Shown here: one piece after another, positions 23,411 through 32,180 of the stretch | How the letters are laid out: each line of letters opens with the position of its first letter | Numbering within the stretch: the stretch's first letter is position 1 | Source of the DNA: Gemmobacter serpentinus | GTDB lineage: Bacteria > Pseudomonadota > Alphaproteobacteria > Rhodobacterales > Rhodobacteraceae | Assembly (NCBI RefSeq): GCF_008973825.1 | Contig: NZ_WCHR01000019.1 | Coordinates: 1 to 64,000, forward strand | DNA: 64,000 bases | Direction: 5' to 3' | Program-made: the position numbers and the translations under genes | Notes under the pieces: generated by a model | What the model was told of the DNA's origin: nothing | The model's database searches: none | Seen by the model: only the letters and a program-made list of their open reading frames with translations

Positions 23411-24433
23411 TTAAGCCATCCTGGCAGCCTGGAATTCGGTGTTGTCGACCCACATGCGATGCAGAATCACACCCATCCTGCGGGCCAGAGCGACCGCGGC
23501 CCGCTTAACGCCACGCCGACGAACAACCCGCTCCGCCCATGCGCGCAACCAAGTCGGCTTTTTCGAGCGATGGATCACCACGGTGGCAGCTTGATACAGT
23601 GCGGTCCGCATATCCAGATCGCCAGCTTTGGTGACACCGCCGATGATATCCGTCTCTCCGGATTGGTAGCGACGAGGTGTCAATCCAATTGATGGGCCAA
23701 CATCTTTCGACCGCCGAAACCTGCCGGGGTCATCGATGGTTGAGCGGACAGTCAATGCGACGACCGGACCAATTCCGGGCATCGTCATCATCAAGCGACA
23801 AACTGGATCCTCGCGGGTGATGTCTCGTGCCAGGCGTTCAAGGCGCACAAGCTCGCTGCGCAACGCAGCTCGAGCCCTGAGCATCGGTTCGATTGAAAGC
23901 TGGATGAGCTTGTTGCCATCGGTCAATTCGCGAACACGGTCTTCAAAGCTGACTTTGCCAATCCGACCAAGTCGAAGTCCGAAATTGCGCAGCATGCCCC
24001 GAATAGACATCTCGATGTTGATAGCGGCGTCTTGCACGGATCGGCGTGCACCGAGAAGCACCCTAAGCTCCTGCGCGGAAAGCGACTTGCAATGGACTGG
24101 CCGGAACCAACCCATCTGCAGCAAGCGGGCCAGGCCAGCAGCATCGCGGCGATCGGTCTTTACCGGCGCAGCTTTCAAGGCGGCTTTTACTTGCCGGGTC
24201 TCCATCAGCACCACCGGCAGTCCAAGGTCGGTCAAAGATTTATGAAGCCACTGGGACAAGGGTCCGGCTTCGATACCGATCGCTTCTACCACTCCCGGCA
24301 TATTCCTGATGCAGGCGTTCAATGCCCCGGGGTCACTCGCGACTTTCGTTTCCTTCACAAGCTTGCCGTGTTCGTCCACGGCGCAAACCGCAGAACTTTC
24401 GAGAGATACGTCAATGCCAACGAAAACACCCAT
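23411..24433 (-). CDS. tnp: IS110-family DEDD recombinase
   Basis: The 340-residue protein has the N-terminal RuvC-like DEDD domain (FVGIDVSLESS with the first Asp, IGIEAGPLSQWL with Glu, VKTDRRDAAGLARLL with the Asp pair) and a C-terminal transposase_20 domain (MMTMPGIGPVVALTVRSTIDDPGRFRRSKDVGPSIGLTPRRYQSG) carrying the catalytic Ser region GVTKAGD. Length is normal. Appears intact. Confidence 0.95.
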   Translation of the reverse strand: MGVFVGIDVSLESSAVCAVDEHGKLVKETKVASDPGALNACIRNMPGVVEAIGIEAGPLSQWLHKSLTDLGLPVVLMETRQVKAALKAAPVKTDRRDAAGLARLLQMGWFRPVHCKSLSAQELRVLLGARRSVQDAAINIEMSIRGMLRNFGLRLGRIGKVSFEDRVRELTDGNKLIQLSIEPMLRARAALRSELVRLERLARDITREDPVCRLMMTMPGIGPVVALTVRSTIDDPGRFRRSKDVGPSIGLTPRRYQSGETDIIGGVTKAGDLDMRTALYQAATVVIHRSKKPTWLRAWAERVVRRRGVKRAAVALARRMGVILHRMWVDNTEFQAARMA

Positions 24434-25196
24434 AGATCACTCCCCTCTTGATCCCAATGACAGGCAGCCTGAATCAAGCAACGAAGCGCCCGAATTTCCC
24501 AGCGGGAAAAGTTCTGGATCCGCTTCAGCCCCGGGCAGCCACCCCATTACGGCATCTGAGATCATCGAAACCACGGTCTATCGGCTCGACGAGCTTTCCG
24601 ACACGGCGAAGGACAAGGCCCGCGCCTGGTATCGCGAAGGCGGGTTCGACTACGACTGGTATGATGCGGTCTATGAGGATTTCCAGCGGATCGCGGAAAT
24701 CCTCGGCATCCGCTTCAAGACCCGCACCGTGCGCCTGTATGGCGGCGGCTCGCGGCGGGAGCCGCGCATCTTCTTCTCAGGCTTCTGGTCACAAGGCGAT
24801 GGCGCTTGTTGGGAAGGGTTCTACTCCTATGGGAAGAACGCCTCGGCCGAGATTCGATCCCATGCACCGCAGGATACGGCCCTGCACGGTATCGCCGATG
24901 CCCTTCAGGCAATCCAGCGACGCAATTTCTACCAGCTTCGCGCCGAGGCCAGCCATCGTGGTCGCTACTACCATGAGTATTGCATGGCGATTTCCGTCGA
25001 ACGCGACAGCCAGACATATCAGGACATGACCGCCGATGCCGAGGAGATCGTGATTGAGGCGCTGCGCGATCTGGCCCGTTGGCTCTACCGCCAGCTTGAG
25101 CGCGAATACGACTACCTCTCCTCGGGTGAGGCGGTGGATGAGACCATCACCGCCAACGAATATACCTTCACCAAAGCCGGACGCCGTTTTGGCTGA
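24414..25196 (+). CDS. Hypothetical ICE protein, 5' end altered by IS110
   Basis: From ETTVYRLDELSDTAKDKARAWYREGGFDYDWYDAVYEDF onward the ~215-residue product is a well-formed conserved-looking protein; later segments include RIFFSGFWSQGDGACWEGFYSYG and YYHEYCMAISVERDS. It resembles proteins often found in ICEs and plasmids next to DarB-like genes, without known function. The frame has no start codon between that segment and the ATG at 24414, which lies inside the antisense transposase gene. The original start was probably lost on insertion, so the gene may be silent or use the IS-provided start. Confidence 0.6.
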   Translation: MPTKTPIDHSPLDPNDRQPESSNEAPEFPSGKSSGSASAPGSHPITASEIIETTVYRLDELSDTAKDKARAWYREGGFDYDWYDAVYEDFQRIAEILGIRFKTRTVRLYGGGSRREPRIFFSGFWSQGDGACWEGFYSYGKNASAEIRSHAPQDTALHGIADALQAIQRRNFYQLRAEASHRGRYYHEYCMAISVERDSQTYQDMTADAEEIVIEALRDLARWLYRQLEREYDYLSSGEAVDETITANEYTFTKAGRRFG

Positions 25197-25229
25197 CCCC
25201 GACAAGCGCTCCGCCTCTCGGCCGGGCGC

Positions 25230-25354
25230 TTGTTTCATGCCTGCTTACGCCACGGCTTGAGAGGGAGAGAGCGACCGGAAGGGATTTGAGCCGGTGCGGT
25301 CGAGAGAGAGCGCCGTGCGGCTCGGTCCTATTCCGCTCTCCCAAGGAATCTCCG
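25230..25354 (+). promoter_or_regulatory. Leader E, related to the AGAGG leaders, before the methylase-helicase gene
   Basis: The stretch carries the same purine box (TTGAGAGGGAGAGAG near 25256), ACCGG/CCGGT arms, and a second hairpin with GAGCCG/CGGCTC outer arms enclosing a GAGAGAG loop, then AAGGA before the start. It is clearly a relative but too diverged for a base-by-base match with leaders A-D. Just upstream, AAGCGC/GCGCTT arms followed by GTTT (25203-25227) may terminate the preceding gene. Confidence 0.55.
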
Positions 25355-28300
25355 ATGAACATGATCTCTGCTTCCGCGGCGGCCTCCGCCGCCGCGCCGC
25401 TTCCACTCGACCATGACGCCGAGACGGCTGCTTCCACCTTCACCGCTGCCGGTTTCCTGCTGCCGCATCTCGAACGCGGTCAGCGTGTCGATGCCGCAAC
25501 CCTGCGCGGCGCCATGGAAGCGGCCTTCGGCGCTTCCGATGCCACCGGCGCCTGGAACTGGAAGACCGCCTATGATGCCTGCGAGGCGGCGACCGTCCTC
25601 TTCCTGCGCAAATACGGCGCTGCGCTTTTCCGCAGAGCCGGGTCATCGGCGGCTATCCTGCCGCAGCTCGGCAAGATCGCCGGGCTCCTGCCGACGCATA
25701 CACGCCGGTCGGAGGAAGCCCAGACCTTCCAGCAGTTCTCCACCCCGATCCCGCTTGGCTTTGCGGCGGTGACGGCGGCGGCGATCACTCCTGCCGACCG
25801 GGTGCTGGAGCCCTCGGCCGGCACCGGGCTCCTCGCCATTCTGGCCGAGATCGCCGGCGGCACGCTGCTCCTCAACGAACTCGCCGAGATGCGCGCCGGC
25901 CTGCTTTCCTCTCTCTTTCCGGCCCTCTCCGTGACCCGCTTCGACGCCGCCCAGATCGACGATCACCTCGATCCCGGCCTGGTCCCGACCGTCGTGCTGA
26001 TGAACCCGCCGTTCTCGGTCATGGTGAATGTCGAGGGCCGCATGGCCGATGCCGCCTTCCGCCATGTCGCCTCGGCGCTGGCGCGCCTTGCGCCCGGCGG
26101 GCGGCTTGTGACCATCACCGGGGCGAGCTTCGCCGCCGACAATCCGGCATGGACCGCCTCCTGGACCCGGCTGCAGGAGCGCGGCCGCGTCACCTTTTCC
26201 GCCGCAGTCGATGGGTCGGTCTATGCCAAGCATGGCACCACGATCCCAACCCGGCTGACCGTCATCGACAAGCTGCCCGCCGACGACCCTGCGGTGTTTC
26301 CGACAGCAATCGGAGTCGCGCCGGACGTGGCGACGCTGATGGGCTGGCTGGCGGATCAGTTGCCCGCGCGGCTGCCGGTCGATCCCGGCGTTGCCGTGCC
26401 GATCGCGCGGCCTGCCGTCCCCCGCACCGTGCGCGGCTATGTCAACCGAACGGCGAGGGCTGCGCCCGCCGCGCCGCTGGCCGAGCCGGAGGGGGTGCCG
26501 CTCGCCTATGAGACCGTCGATTGGGCACCGGCCGAAGACGGCCGCCTCTCCGATGCGATCTATGAGGAATACGGTCTCCAGACCATCCGCATCGCCGGCG
26601 CGCAGGCGCATCCGACCCAGCTCGTGCAATCGGCGTCGATGGCGAGCATCGCGCCGCCGAAGCCGAGCTACCGGCCGATGCTGCCAGCCGACATTCTCGG
26701 CAAGCTGTCCGAGGCGCAACTGGAAACCGTGATCTATGCCGGCGAGGCCCATACGGGCTTCCTCGCCGGGGCCTGGACGGTCGATGACACGCTCGACAGC
26801 CTGTCCGCCGCGCCGGAGGAGGCCGAGGGTGCCATCCGTTTCCGCCAAGGGTTCATGGTCGGCGACGGCACTGGTGTCGGCAAGGGCCGGGAATCCGCTG
26901 CCATCATCCTCGACAACTGGATGCAAGGGCGGCGTAAGGCGGTCTGGATATCGAAGTCGGACAAGCTGCTGGAGGACGCACAAAGGGACTGGAGCGCCCT
27001 CGGCATGGAGCGGCTGCTGGTCACGCCGCTGTCGCGCTTCCTACAAGGCAAGCCGATCACTCTGGGCGAAGGCGTCCTATTTTTAACCTATGCCACGCTG
27101 CGCTCCGACGACCGCGGCGAAAGGGTTTCGCGCGTCAAACAGATCGTCGAATGGTTGGGCTCCGACTTCGATGGGGTCATCATCTTCGACGAGGCGCATG
27201 CCATGGCCAACGCCGCCGGCGGCAAGGGAGAACGCGGTGATGTCGCCGCCAGCCAGCAGGGTCGCGCCGGGCTGCGCCTCCAGCATGCCCTGCCGCAGGC
27301 CCGCGTCGTCTATGTCTCGGCCACCGGCGCCACCACCGTCCACAACCTCGCCTATGCGCAGCGCCTGGGCCTCTGGGGCGGCGAGGATTTCCCGTTCTCG
27401 ACCAGGGCGGAATTCGTCGAGGCGATCGAGGCCGGTGGCGTCGCGGCAATGGAGGTGCTGGCCCGCGACCTGCGCGCCCTCGGCCTCTACACCGCCCGTT
27501 CGCTGTCATTCAAAGGCGTGGAATACGAGCTGCTCGACCATGAGCTGACCCCGGAGCAGATCCGCATCTACGACAGCTACGCCGATGCCTTCGCCATCAT
27601 CCACAACAACCTGGATGCCGCGATGCAGGCCGCCAACATCACCGGCGGCGACGGCGGCTCCGGCACGCTGAACCGGCAGGCCAAATCCGCCGCCCGCTCG
27701 GCCTTCGAGAGCGCCAAGCAGCGCTTTTTCGGGCACCTGCTCACGTCGATGAAAACCCCGACGCTGATCCGCTCGATCACCAGCGATCTGGAGGCGGGCC
27801 ATTCCTCCGTCATCCAGATCGTTTCGACCGGCGAGGCGCTGATGGAACGGAGGCTCGCCGAGATCCCCACCGAGGAATGGGGCGACCTGAAAATGGACCT
27901 GTCGCCGCGCGAATATGTCCTCGACTACCTCGCCCATTCCTTCCCGGTCCAGCTCTACGAGCCGTTCACGGATTCGGAGGGCAACCTGTCGTCTCGCCCG
28001 GTCTATCGCGACGGCCAGCCAGTCGAAAGCCGGGAGGCCGTGGCGCGGCGCGACGAGATGATCGCAAGCCTCGCCAGCCTGCCGCCGGTCCCCGGCGCGC
28101 TCGACCAGATCATCCAGCATTTCGGCACTGACACCGTGGCCGAGGTCACTGGCCGCTCGCGCCGGATCGTTCGCAAGCGCAGCGTGACCATCGACCGGCT
28201 GGTCGTGGAGAATCGCGCCGGTTCGGCCAATCTCGCCGAGACCCAGGCGTTCATGGATGATGGCAAGCGTGTGCTGGTGTTCAGCGACGCCGGCGGCACC

Positions 28301-29704
28301 GGGCGCAGCTACCACGCCGAACTCTCGGCGAAGAACACCCGGCTGCGCGTCCACTATCTCCTCGAAGCGGGCTGGAAGGCCGATGCCGCCATCCAAGGGC
28401 TTGGCCGCACGCACCGCACCAATCAGGCGCAACCGCCGCTGTTCCGGCCGATCTCGACCAATGTGAAAGCCGAGAAGCGATTTCTCTCGACCATCGCCCG
28501 CCGCCTCGACACCTTGGGTGCGATCACGCGCGGCCAGCGCCAGACCGGCGGTCAGGGCCTGTTCCGCCCGGAAGACAATCTGGAGAGCCACTACGCCCGC
28601 GACGCGCTGCGCCAGCTCTATCTCCTGCTGGTGCGGGGCAAGGTCGAGGGATGCAGCTTGGAGCGGTTCGAGGCCGCAACGGGGCTGAAGCTGATGGACT
28701 CGAACGGCATCAAGGATGATTTGCCGGCGATCACCACGTTTCTCAACCGTTTGCTCGCCCTGACCATTGAGCTTCAGGGCGTGCTGTTCACCGCCTTCGA
28801 GCAGCTTCTGACCGCGCGGATTGAGGGCGCCATCGCCTCGGGCACCTATGATGCCGGACTGGAGACGCTGCGCGCCGAAAGCTTCGTGGTGGCGGACCGG
28901 CAGGTGATCTACACCCATCCGCGCACCGGGGCCGAGACCAGCCTGCTGACTATCACCGAACGCAAGCGCAACCGGCCGGTGACGCTCGACGCCGCCTTGG
29001 CCGAACTCGATGATCCGCGTGCGAAGCTGCTGATCAACGAGCGCTCGGGTCGCGCGGCGGTGCAGATCCCCAGCACGAGCGTCATGCTGGATGATGGCGA
29101 GATCGAGCGCCGCGTCCGCCTGATCCGGCCGATGGAGGCCCATAACGTCCCGGTCAGAATGATGGGCGAAACCCATTGGGTCGAGGCCGACCGGGACGTC
29201 TTCGCATCGGCTTGGGAGGCCGAGGTTGCAGAAGTGCCGGAGTTTGCCGACAGCACCCTGCATATGGTCACGGGCTTGTTGCTGCCGATCTGGAAGCGGT
29301 TGCCCAATGACTCCACCCGCGTCTATCGGCTCCAGTCTGACGCCGGCGAGCGCATCATCGGCCGGAAGGTCTCTCCAGCCTGGGCCGCGAACGCGACCAA
29401 GACCGGAACCGCATCGGTCACGCCGGATGATGCCTTTGCGGCGCTGATGGAAGGTCGGACGATCCTCGATCTCGCCGAGGGCCTTCAGCTTCGGCGGGTC
29501 CGCGTCATGGGCGCGAACCGGATCGAACTCTCCGGCTTTACCGACATGATGCGTCAGCGCCTCTCGGCCTATGGCCTCTTCCACGAAATCATCTCATGGA
29601 AGCTGCGCATGTTCGTTCCGGTCGATGGGACTGGCCCTGCCGTTCTCGGCAAGGTTCTCGACCGCTGGCCGGTCGAGCGCATCGGCGAGCGGGAGGCAGC
29701 ATGA
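25355..29704 (+). CDS. DarB-like DNA methylase / strawberry-notch helicase fusion
   Basis: The 1449-residue protein joins two parts. Residues ~100-330 are a DNA methyltransferase: motif I LEPSAGTGLL (151-160) and catalytic NPPF (217-220, adenine-N6 type). Residues ~480-1100 are a superfamily 2 helicase of the strawberry notch group: GDGTGVGKGRES (Walker A, ~503-514), IIFDEAHAM (DEAH, ~609-617), VYVSATGATT, FSDAGGTGRSYHAEL and QGLGRTHRTNQAQ (motif VI). Phage P1 DarB has the same methylase-helicase build and protects DNA entering a new host from type I restriction. In this ICE it is the best candidate for a transferred or expressed anti-restriction protein. It overlaps the downstream Toprim gene (ATGATG), giving one operon under leader E. 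Confidence 0.85.
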   Translation: MNMISASAAASAAAPLPLDHDAETAASTFTAAGFLLPHLERGQRVDAATLRGAMEAAFGASDATGAWNWKTAYDACEAATVLFLRKYGAALFRRAGSSAAILPQLGKIAGLLPTHTRRSEEAQTFQQFSTPIPLGFAAVTAAAITPADRVLEPSAGTGLLAILAEIAGGTLLLNELAEMRAGLLSSLFPALSVTRFDAAQIDDHLDPGLVPTVVLMNPPFSVMVNVEGRMADAAFRHVASALARLAPGGRLVTITGASFAADNPAWTASWTRLQERGRVTFSAAVDGSVYAKHGTTIPTRLTVIDKLPADDPAVFPTAIGVAPDVATLMGWLADQLPARLPVDPGVAVPIARPAVPRTVRGYVNRTARAAPAAPLAEPEGVPLAYETVDWAPAEDGRLSDAIYEEYGLQTIRIAGAQAHPTQLVQSASMASIAPPKPSYRPMLPADILGKLSEAQLETVIYAGEAHTGFLAGAWTVDDTLDSLSAAPEEAEGAIRFRQGFMVGDGTGVGKGRESAAIILDNWMQGRRKAVWISKSDKLLEDAQRDWSALGMERLLVTPLSRFLQGKPITLGEGVLFLTYATLRSDDRGERVSRVKQIVEWLGSDFDGVIIFDEAHAMANAAGGKGERGDVAASQQGRAGLRLQHALPQARVVYVSATGATTVHNLAYAQRLGLWGGEDFPFSTRAEFVEAIEAGGVAAMEVLARDLRALGLYTARSLSFKGVEYELLDHELTPEQIRIYDSYADAFAIIHNNLDAAMQAANITGGDGGSGTLNRQAKSAARSAFESAKQRFFGHLLTSMKTPTLIRSITSDLEAGHSSVIQIVSTGEALMERRLAEIPTEEWGDLKMDLSPREYVLDYLAHSFPVQLYEPFTDSEGNLSSRPVYRDGQPVESREAVARRDEMIASLASLPPVPGALDQIIQHFGTDTVAEVTGRSRRIVRKRSVTIDRLVVENRAGSANLAETQAFMDDGKRVLVFSDAGGTGRSYHAELSAKNTRLRVHYLLEAGWKADAAIQGLGRTHRTNQAQPPLFRPISTNVKAEKRFLSTIARRLDTLGAITRGQRQTGGQGLFRPEDNLESHYARDALRQLYLLLVRGKVEGCSLERFEAATGLKLMDSNGIKDDLPAITTFLNRLLALTIELQGVLFTAFEQLLTARIEGAIASGTYDAGLETLRAESFVVADRQVIYTHPRTGAETSLLTITERKRNRPVTLDAALAELDDPRAKLLINERSGRAAVQIPSTSVMLDDGEIERRVRLIRPMEAHNVPVRMMGETHWVEADRDVFASAWEAEVAEVPEFADSTLHMVTGLLLPIWKRLPNDSTRVYRLQSDAGERIIGRKVSPAWAANATKTGTASVTPDDAFAALMEGRTILDLAEGLQLRRVRVMGANRIELSGFTDMMRQRLSAYGLFHEIISWKLRMFVPVDGTGPAVLGKVLDRWPVERIGEREAA

Positions 29705-30747
29705 TGCCCCGTCACGATGTCTCGGAACTGGCGATCCGTCTCGGTCGGGAGGCCGAGGCGGTCTGCCGCCATTATCTGTCGTCCGGCCAGCGCGCCGGAC
29801 GATACTGGCTGGTCGGCGATGTGCAAAACACGCCTGGGCGATCCATGTTTGTCCGCCTCACCGGGCCTGAATCCGGCAAGGGCGCGGCGGGGAAGTGGAC
29901 CGACATGGCCACTGGGGAGCATGGCGATCTGCTCGACATCATCCGGCAATCGCTTGGCCTCGTCGACTTCAAGGACGTGGCCGAGGAAGCGCGCCGTTTC
30001 CTCGCTCTCCCGCATCCCGAACCGGAGAAGACGAAGACGCCGACCGGCAGCACGTCCAGCGTGGCGTCCGGTTCGCCTGAAGCGTCTCGCCGCCTCTTCG
30101 CCATGGCGCAGCCGATCGGCGGCACGCTTGCGGAGATCTACCTGCGCGGGCGGGCGATCACCCGCCTCTCGGGCACCGCCGCGCTGCGCTACCATCCCCG
30201 GTGCTATTACAGGCCCGATGAGCATTCGCCCACCGAGATCAGGCCGGCACTCGTCGCCGCCGTCACCGATCTCTCCGGCCACCAGACCGGCGCGCATCGC
30301 ACCTGGCTCGCCCCGGACGGTTCCGGCAAGGCACCTGTCGAAACACCGCGGCGGGCGATGGGCGACCTTCTCGGCCACGCAGTCCGCTTCGACACTGCCG
30401 CTGAGGTTCTCGTAGCCGGCGAGGGCATCGAGACCGTGCTGTCGCCCCGTCAGGTTCTGCCCCACATGCCGATGCTGGCGGCGCTTTCAGCCGCTCACCT
30501 CGCTGCCATCCTGTTCCCGCCGTCCCTGCGCCGGCTCTATGTCCTGCGCGATCGCGACCCGGCCGGGGACGGCGCAAGAGACAGCCTCGCCTCCAGAGCA
30601 GCGAGCTTCGGGATCGAGGCGGTCACGCTCACGCCGGTCGAGGGCGACTTCAACGATGATCTGCGACGCCGTGGCGCCGATGCCCTCAGGGCGGCCCTGA
30701 AGGATCAGCTTCATCCCGAGGACATCCGCCGTTTCATGGAGCGGTGA
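29701..30747 (+). CDS. Toprim-domain protein (DUF7146 type)
   Basis: The 348-residue protein starts on the ATG overlapping the previous stop. The N-terminal half (LGREAEAVCRHYLSSGQRAGRYWLVGDV, GKWTDMATGEHGDLLDIIR) is like the CHC2/primase-helper region of mobile-element Toprim proteins; the C-terminal half is a Toprim domain with EVLVAGEGIETVLS (Glu) and VLRDRDPAGDGAR (Asp-x-Asp). Such proteins are predicted primase-like or nuclease-like enzymes. A zinc-finger is not obvious. A role in priming complementary-strand synthesis after transfer is plausible. Coupled to the methylase-helicase. Confidence 0.85.
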   Translation: MMPRHDVSELAIRLGREAEAVCRHYLSSGQRAGRYWLVGDVQNTPGRSMFVRLTGPESGKGAAGKWTDMATGEHGDLLDIIRQSLGLVDFKDVAEEARRFLALPHPEPEKTKTPTGSTSSVASGSPEASRRLFAMAQPIGGTLAEIYLRGRAITRLSGTAALRYHPRCYYRPDEHSPTEIRPALVAAVTDLSGHQTGAHRTWLAPDGSGKAPVETPRRAMGDLLGHAVRFDTAAEVLVAGEGIETVLSPRQVLPHMPMLAALSAAHLAAILFPPSLRRLYVLRDRDPAGDGARDSLASRAASFGIEAVTLTPVEGDFNDDLRRRGADALRAALKDQLHPEDIRRFMER

Positions 30748-30902
30748 GGATGTAATCGTTCTCGGAGGCGCGGCCCAACTCGTCGCCTGCCGGTTTCGTT
30801 CGCTGGCCATCGGCAGGCGCATCCTTCGTCGGAGAGGCCCGCACCCACGGCCTTCTGAGAGGGCGATCGGCGCACAAACGGGCCGGGCAGGCAATGGCCG
30901 CT

Positions 30903-30969
30903 TTCGGACTATTTTCCGCCGGCGGGGACGAGCCCCGCCTTTGCATCGCGAAAGTCAAAATAGTCCGAA
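30903..30969. repeat. Nested inverted repeat in a gene-free gap
   Basis: Arms TTCGGACTATTTT (30903-30915) and AAAATAGTCCGAA (30957-30969) are perfectly complementary over 13 bp. Inside the 41-base loop lies another perfect 7-bp hairpin, GGCGGGG (30921-30927) with CCCCGCC (30933-30939). The 336-base gap 30748-31084 holds no supported gene. The structure has no T tract on either strand and could be an operator, promoter cruciform or attenuator for the DUF2493 gene downstream. Confidence 0.8.
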
Positions 30970-31084
30970 CCCGGCCATCGAGGCCCTCGCGGAGTGGGCG
31001 AGGGCTGCCAACCCGTCCCGCCCGTGCGCGTCGACGCCTGCGAAGGCCGCGATGGGCGCGGTCTCCAGACAAAGGACGCTCCCG

Positions 31085-32020
31085 ATGACGAACGAAACCT
31101 ATTCCGCAGGCGACGAGCCGGTCCACACCTCCTCCCAGACCGATCACGCCCTCACCGAACTCCAGCTCTACGGCTGGCGTCCTTTCCAGGACGAACCCGA
31201 TCCCAGGCCGCTGCCCGAAGGCAATACCGTCGCCAGTGCCGTCACCGACATCTTCGACGCCCTCGTCGCGACGCTCGGCGACACCCGCTTAGAGCCCGAT
31301 CTCGAAGAGCTGCTCTGGGGGACGGTCAATCTCTTTCACCGCGCCGCCAGCCGGGTGGAACGCGATCTCGACGACAACGAGCAGGCGCAGCGCCGGATGC
31401 AGCGGGAACAGGACGGCAGCGAGGTGAAGTCGGTCGAACTCGAACGCCTCACGGCAGAGGGACAGACCCTCATCGAACGGCGCAACAGCATGGAACTCTT
31501 CCGCGATCTCGCCGCCGAGGCTTTCGAACACCACACCGGCAGCGCCTGGCGGCCGCGCAGCGGCTCGATGGTCAACCATCGCAACCTGACCGCCGCGATG
31601 ATCGACAGCCGCGACTTCCTTGCCGCGAAACGCCGCGCCGAGACCGAGGTGATGCTGCCTGCCGGTCCCAAGGTGGCCGTGACCGGCGGCGCCGGTTTCA
31701 ACGATCACCGGCTGATCTGGGGGCGGCTCGATCAGGTCCATGCCAAGCACCCGGAGATGGTCTTGCTGCACGGCGGCACCCCGAAAGGCGCGGAACTGAT
31801 CGCCTCCCGCTGGGCAGACCACCGCAAGGTGCCGCAGGTCGCCTTCCGGCCCGACTGGACGAAGCACGGCAAGGCCGCACCCTTCAAGCGCAACGACGCG
31901 ATGCTGGATGTGCTGCCGGTCGGCATCCTCGTCTTCCCCGGCACCGGGATTCAGGAGAATCTCGCCGACAAGGCCCGCAAGCTCGGCATCCCGGTCATGA
32001 AGTTCGACGGCGGCGCGTAA
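31085..32020 (+). CDS. DUF2493 (SLOG-like) protein
   Basis: The 311-residue protein has an N-terminal ~180-residue helical region (LYGWRPFQDEPDPRPLP, HRAASRVERDLDDNEQAQRRMQREQ) and a C-terminal DUF2493/YspA domain: KVAVTGGAGFNDHRLIWGRLD and VLLHGGTPKGAELIASRWADH, the glycine-rich nucleotide-binding motifs of SLOG-fold proteins. SLOG proteins bind nucleotide-derived ligands and are linked with defence and stress, but the role of DUF2493 in ICEs is not known. Start at 31085 has only a weak ribosome binding site. A terminator follows. Confidence 0.8.
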   Translation: MTNETYSAGDEPVHTSSQTDHALTELQLYGWRPFQDEPDPRPLPEGNTVASAVTDIFDALVATLGDTRLEPDLEELLWGTVNLFHRAASRVERDLDDNEQAQRRMQREQDGSEVKSVELERLTAEGQTLIERRNSMELFRDLAAEAFEHHTGSAWRPRSGSMVNHRNLTAAMIDSRDFLAAKRRAETEVMLPAGPKVAVTGGAGFNDHRLIWGRLDQVHAKHPEMVLLHGGTPKGAELIASRWADHRKVPQVAFRPDWTKHGKAAPFKRNDAMLDVLPVGILVFPGTGIQENLADKARKLGIPVMKFDGGA

Positions 32021-32022
32021 GC

Positions 32023-32042
32023 GCCGCCGTTCGGCGGCTTTC
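32023..32042 (+). terminator. Terminator after the DUF2493 gene
   Basis: GCCGCC (32023-32028) pairs with GGCGGC (32033-32038) around a GTTC loop, followed by TTTC. It begins 3 bases past the stop codon. Confidence 0.6.
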
Positions 32043-32054
32043 AGCCGCCAAACC

Positions 32055-32083
32055 TTGACAGGAAGCGAGGTCGAGCCTCTATT
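32055..32083 (+). promoter_or_regulatory. Sigma-70-type promoter for the membrane protein gene
   Basis: TTGACA (32055-32060), 17-bp spacer, TCTATT (32078-32083). The gene starts about 98 bp further on. An ATAGTC half-site, as in the XRE operator at 36020, occurs in the leader near 32113. Confidence 0.6.
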
Positions 32084-32180
32084 GGAGCATCCTTGTAGAA
32101 CCGGCGAAGCAGAATAGTCGCAGGCGGAGCGCATCTCCCGGCAGCCTGTCGTGATCCTCAACCGTTCGCTGGAGGTTTCC

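Larger units (their letters stand above)
23046..24460. mobile_element. IS110-family element (approximate ends)
   Basis: An intact DEDD transposase (23411-24433, minus) is followed on its 3' side by about 340 bases without a gene and on its 5' side by a short stretch. IS110 elements lack clear terminal inverted repeats and usually make no target duplication, so ends are estimates. The layout with a long noncoding region 3' of the transposase fits the IS1111 subgroup. The element separates two ICE genes and appears to have removed or replaced the start of the right-hand gene. Confidence 0.75.

Noticed and set aside
15208-25354. Repeated leaders considered as a CRISPR-like or transposon repeat array
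   Set aside because: Copies are kilobases apart, each sits just before a start codon, and stems covary instead of being identical.
27506-29584. 692-codon minus-strand frame antisense to the methylase-helicase
   Set aside because: GC-rich antisense shadow; its translation is unlike any family while the plus strand has clear helicase motifs. The same holds for 18425-19834 and 52628-54235.
30894-31088. 64-codon frame across the nested inverted repeat
   Set aside because: Basic, Arg-rich composition and interruption by the palindromes suggest noncoding DNA.
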